Shown one piece after another: positions 63,313 through 64,000 of a stretch of DNA of 64,000 nucleotides. The stretch is from JANSWP01 sp041941305 (lineage in GTDB: Bacteria; Bacteroidota; Bacteroidia; Chitinophagales; Saprospiraceae). Every line of letters begins with the position of its first letter. Position 1 is the stretch's first letter. A model generated the notes under the pieces. It had not been told where the DNA came from, searched no databases, and saw nothing but the letters and a program-made list of their open reading frames with translations. The position numbers were made by a program, and so were the translations under genes. The stretch lies in NCBI GenBank assembly GCA_041941305.1, contig JBGTQJ010000048.1, positions 5,312 to 69,311 on the forward strand, written 5' to 3'.

Positions 63313-63936
63313 ATGATCTCAGTTGCAATCGTTGATGACCAACGGGATATTAGAGAAGGATTAAAACTCATCATTGACAGTGCCGAAGGATTCAAATGCG
63401 TCAATGTTTATAGTGACGGCGAATCTGCGGTCGAAGGCATCAAATCACTCCATCCAGATGTGGTATTGATGGATATTGAATTGCCTGAAATGTCAGGCAT
63501 TGATGCCACCAGAGTACTCAAAAGAGAAGTTCCTGAAACCGATGTCATCATGCTTACAGTTCACACCGACGATGACCATATTTTCCAATCACTTCGTGCC
63601 GGTGCCTATGGTTATTTGTCCAAAAACACTTTTCCTTCCAAGCTTTTAGATGCCATTAAAGAAGTCAAAAGAGGGGGCTCTCCAATGAGTAATTATATTG
63701 CCAGACGAGTCGTCTCTTCCTTCAATGGGTTTAAGAATCCATCGACCAATTTATCTAAAAGAGAAAAAGAAGTCCTGGAGCTCCTTTGTGAAGGGCACAA
63801 TTATAAATACATCGCGGAAAAGCTTTTCATTAGCCCCAATACGGTACGGTTTCACTTGAAGAATATTTACAAAAAGCTACAGGTGAATTCCAAATATGAG
63901 GCTGTAATCAAAGCAAATAAGGAAGGGATTGTGTAG
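63313..63936 (+). CDS. NarL/FixJ-type two-component response regulator
   Basis: The 207-residue regulator has a REC domain with the acidic pair Asp8-Asp9, phospho-acceptor Asp54 (VVLMDIELPEMSG), Thr in MLTVHTDDDH and Lys in LSKNTFPSKLL. A LuxR-type HTH follows (LSKREKEVLELLCEGHNYKYIAEKLFISPNTVRFHLKNIYKKL). It binds DNA as a dimer after phosphorylation. The partner histidine kinase is not within the window; it may lie just to the right. Confidence 0.95.
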   Translation: MISVAIVDDQRDIREGLKLIIDSAEGFKCVNVYSDGESAVEGIKSLHPDVVLMDIELPEMSGIDATRVLKREVPETDVIMLTVHTDDDHIFQSLRAGAYGYLSKNTFPSKLLDAIKEVKRGGSPMSNYIARRVVSSFNGFKNPSTNLSKREKEVLELLCEGHNYKYIAEKLFISPNTVRFHLKNIYKKLQVNSKYEAVIKANKEGIV

Positions 63937-64000
63937 AAGTCTAAGTGACTTTGTTGCATGGCTATTCCCAAAAGAATGAGCTAGCCTTTTAAAAGCGATT

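Overview
The window is a 64 kb, AT-rich chromosomal stretch of a member of the Bacteroidota. The most likely home is the Saprospiria/Chitinophagia side of the phylum, but that placement is inference. The phylum call rests on several things visible here: type IX secretion sorting domains (a gliding-motility type B domain on the gene at the left edge and a type A domain on the CotH-like protein), promoter -7 boxes of the TAnnTTTG kind, a carbamoyl-phosphate synthase large subunit without the C-terminal regulatory domain, FtsX/MacB-type permeases with the permease domain duplicated, and a BamA/UppS envelope pair. No rRNA, tRNA, CRISPR array, prophage or intact transposase was recognised.

Layout. 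0-7.6 kb: end of a secreted SprB-repeat protein, cinA, a SPOR-like and a TonB-like periplasmic protein, an FMN-type oxidoreductase next to a cytochrome P450, and a RelE/ParE-type toxin-antitoxin pair whose toxin carries an in-frame amber stop. 7.6-17.9 kb: cobalamin-dependent methionine synthase (metH) with a hairpin-rich leader and a repeat-derived in-frame insertion, a decayed IS1634-like transposase, an acyl-CoA carboxylase beta subunit, a remarkable array of 16-bp TCTGACA units, a medium-chain dehydrogenase, and a ceramidase-like membrane enzyme. 17.9-31.3 kb: an FtsX-type permease, an exonuclease/endonuclease/phosphatase, a CotH/lamin-tail secreted protein, an ECF sigma factor with a membrane regulator and a Spy-like periplasmic protein, a PpiD-like foldase and a eukaryote-type citrate synthase. 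31.4-45.2 kb: small membrane and secreted proteins, a CaCA cation antiporter, a fluoride channel, a WecA-like glycosyl-phosphate transferase, uppS, bamA, comEC, trhO and a C-terminal processing protease. 45.5-64 kb: an alpha/beta hydrolase, a sterol-desaturase-like hydroxylase, a BASS-like transporter, a glucosaminidase, carB, an epimerase, a class IV aminotransferase, a pirin, a RecD2-like helicase, a large VPS10/BNR-repeat protein, a cassette-like array of hairpins and micro-ORFs, a VOC protein and a NarL-type response regulator.

Most genes are housekeeping or envelope functions and are only loosely grouped. Believable functional groups are sigma/anti-sigma/Spy (24.9-26.8 kb), wecA-crcB (same strand, 14-bp gap), uppS-bamA (envelope), the P450 with its upstream flavin reductase-like gene, and the toxin-antitoxin pair.

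The unusual content is in the spacers. They hold long palindromes, nested inverted-repeat elements present in several copies, three hexanucleotide microsatellites, the 16-bp TCTGACA palindromic array (15.0-15.1 kb) and the repeated module of hairpin, ATCCCATGAAC start and micro-ORF (61.4-62.0 kb). These last two are the best candidates for something undescribed. All repeats and structures were found by eye, so statistics and genome-wide copy numbers are not known.
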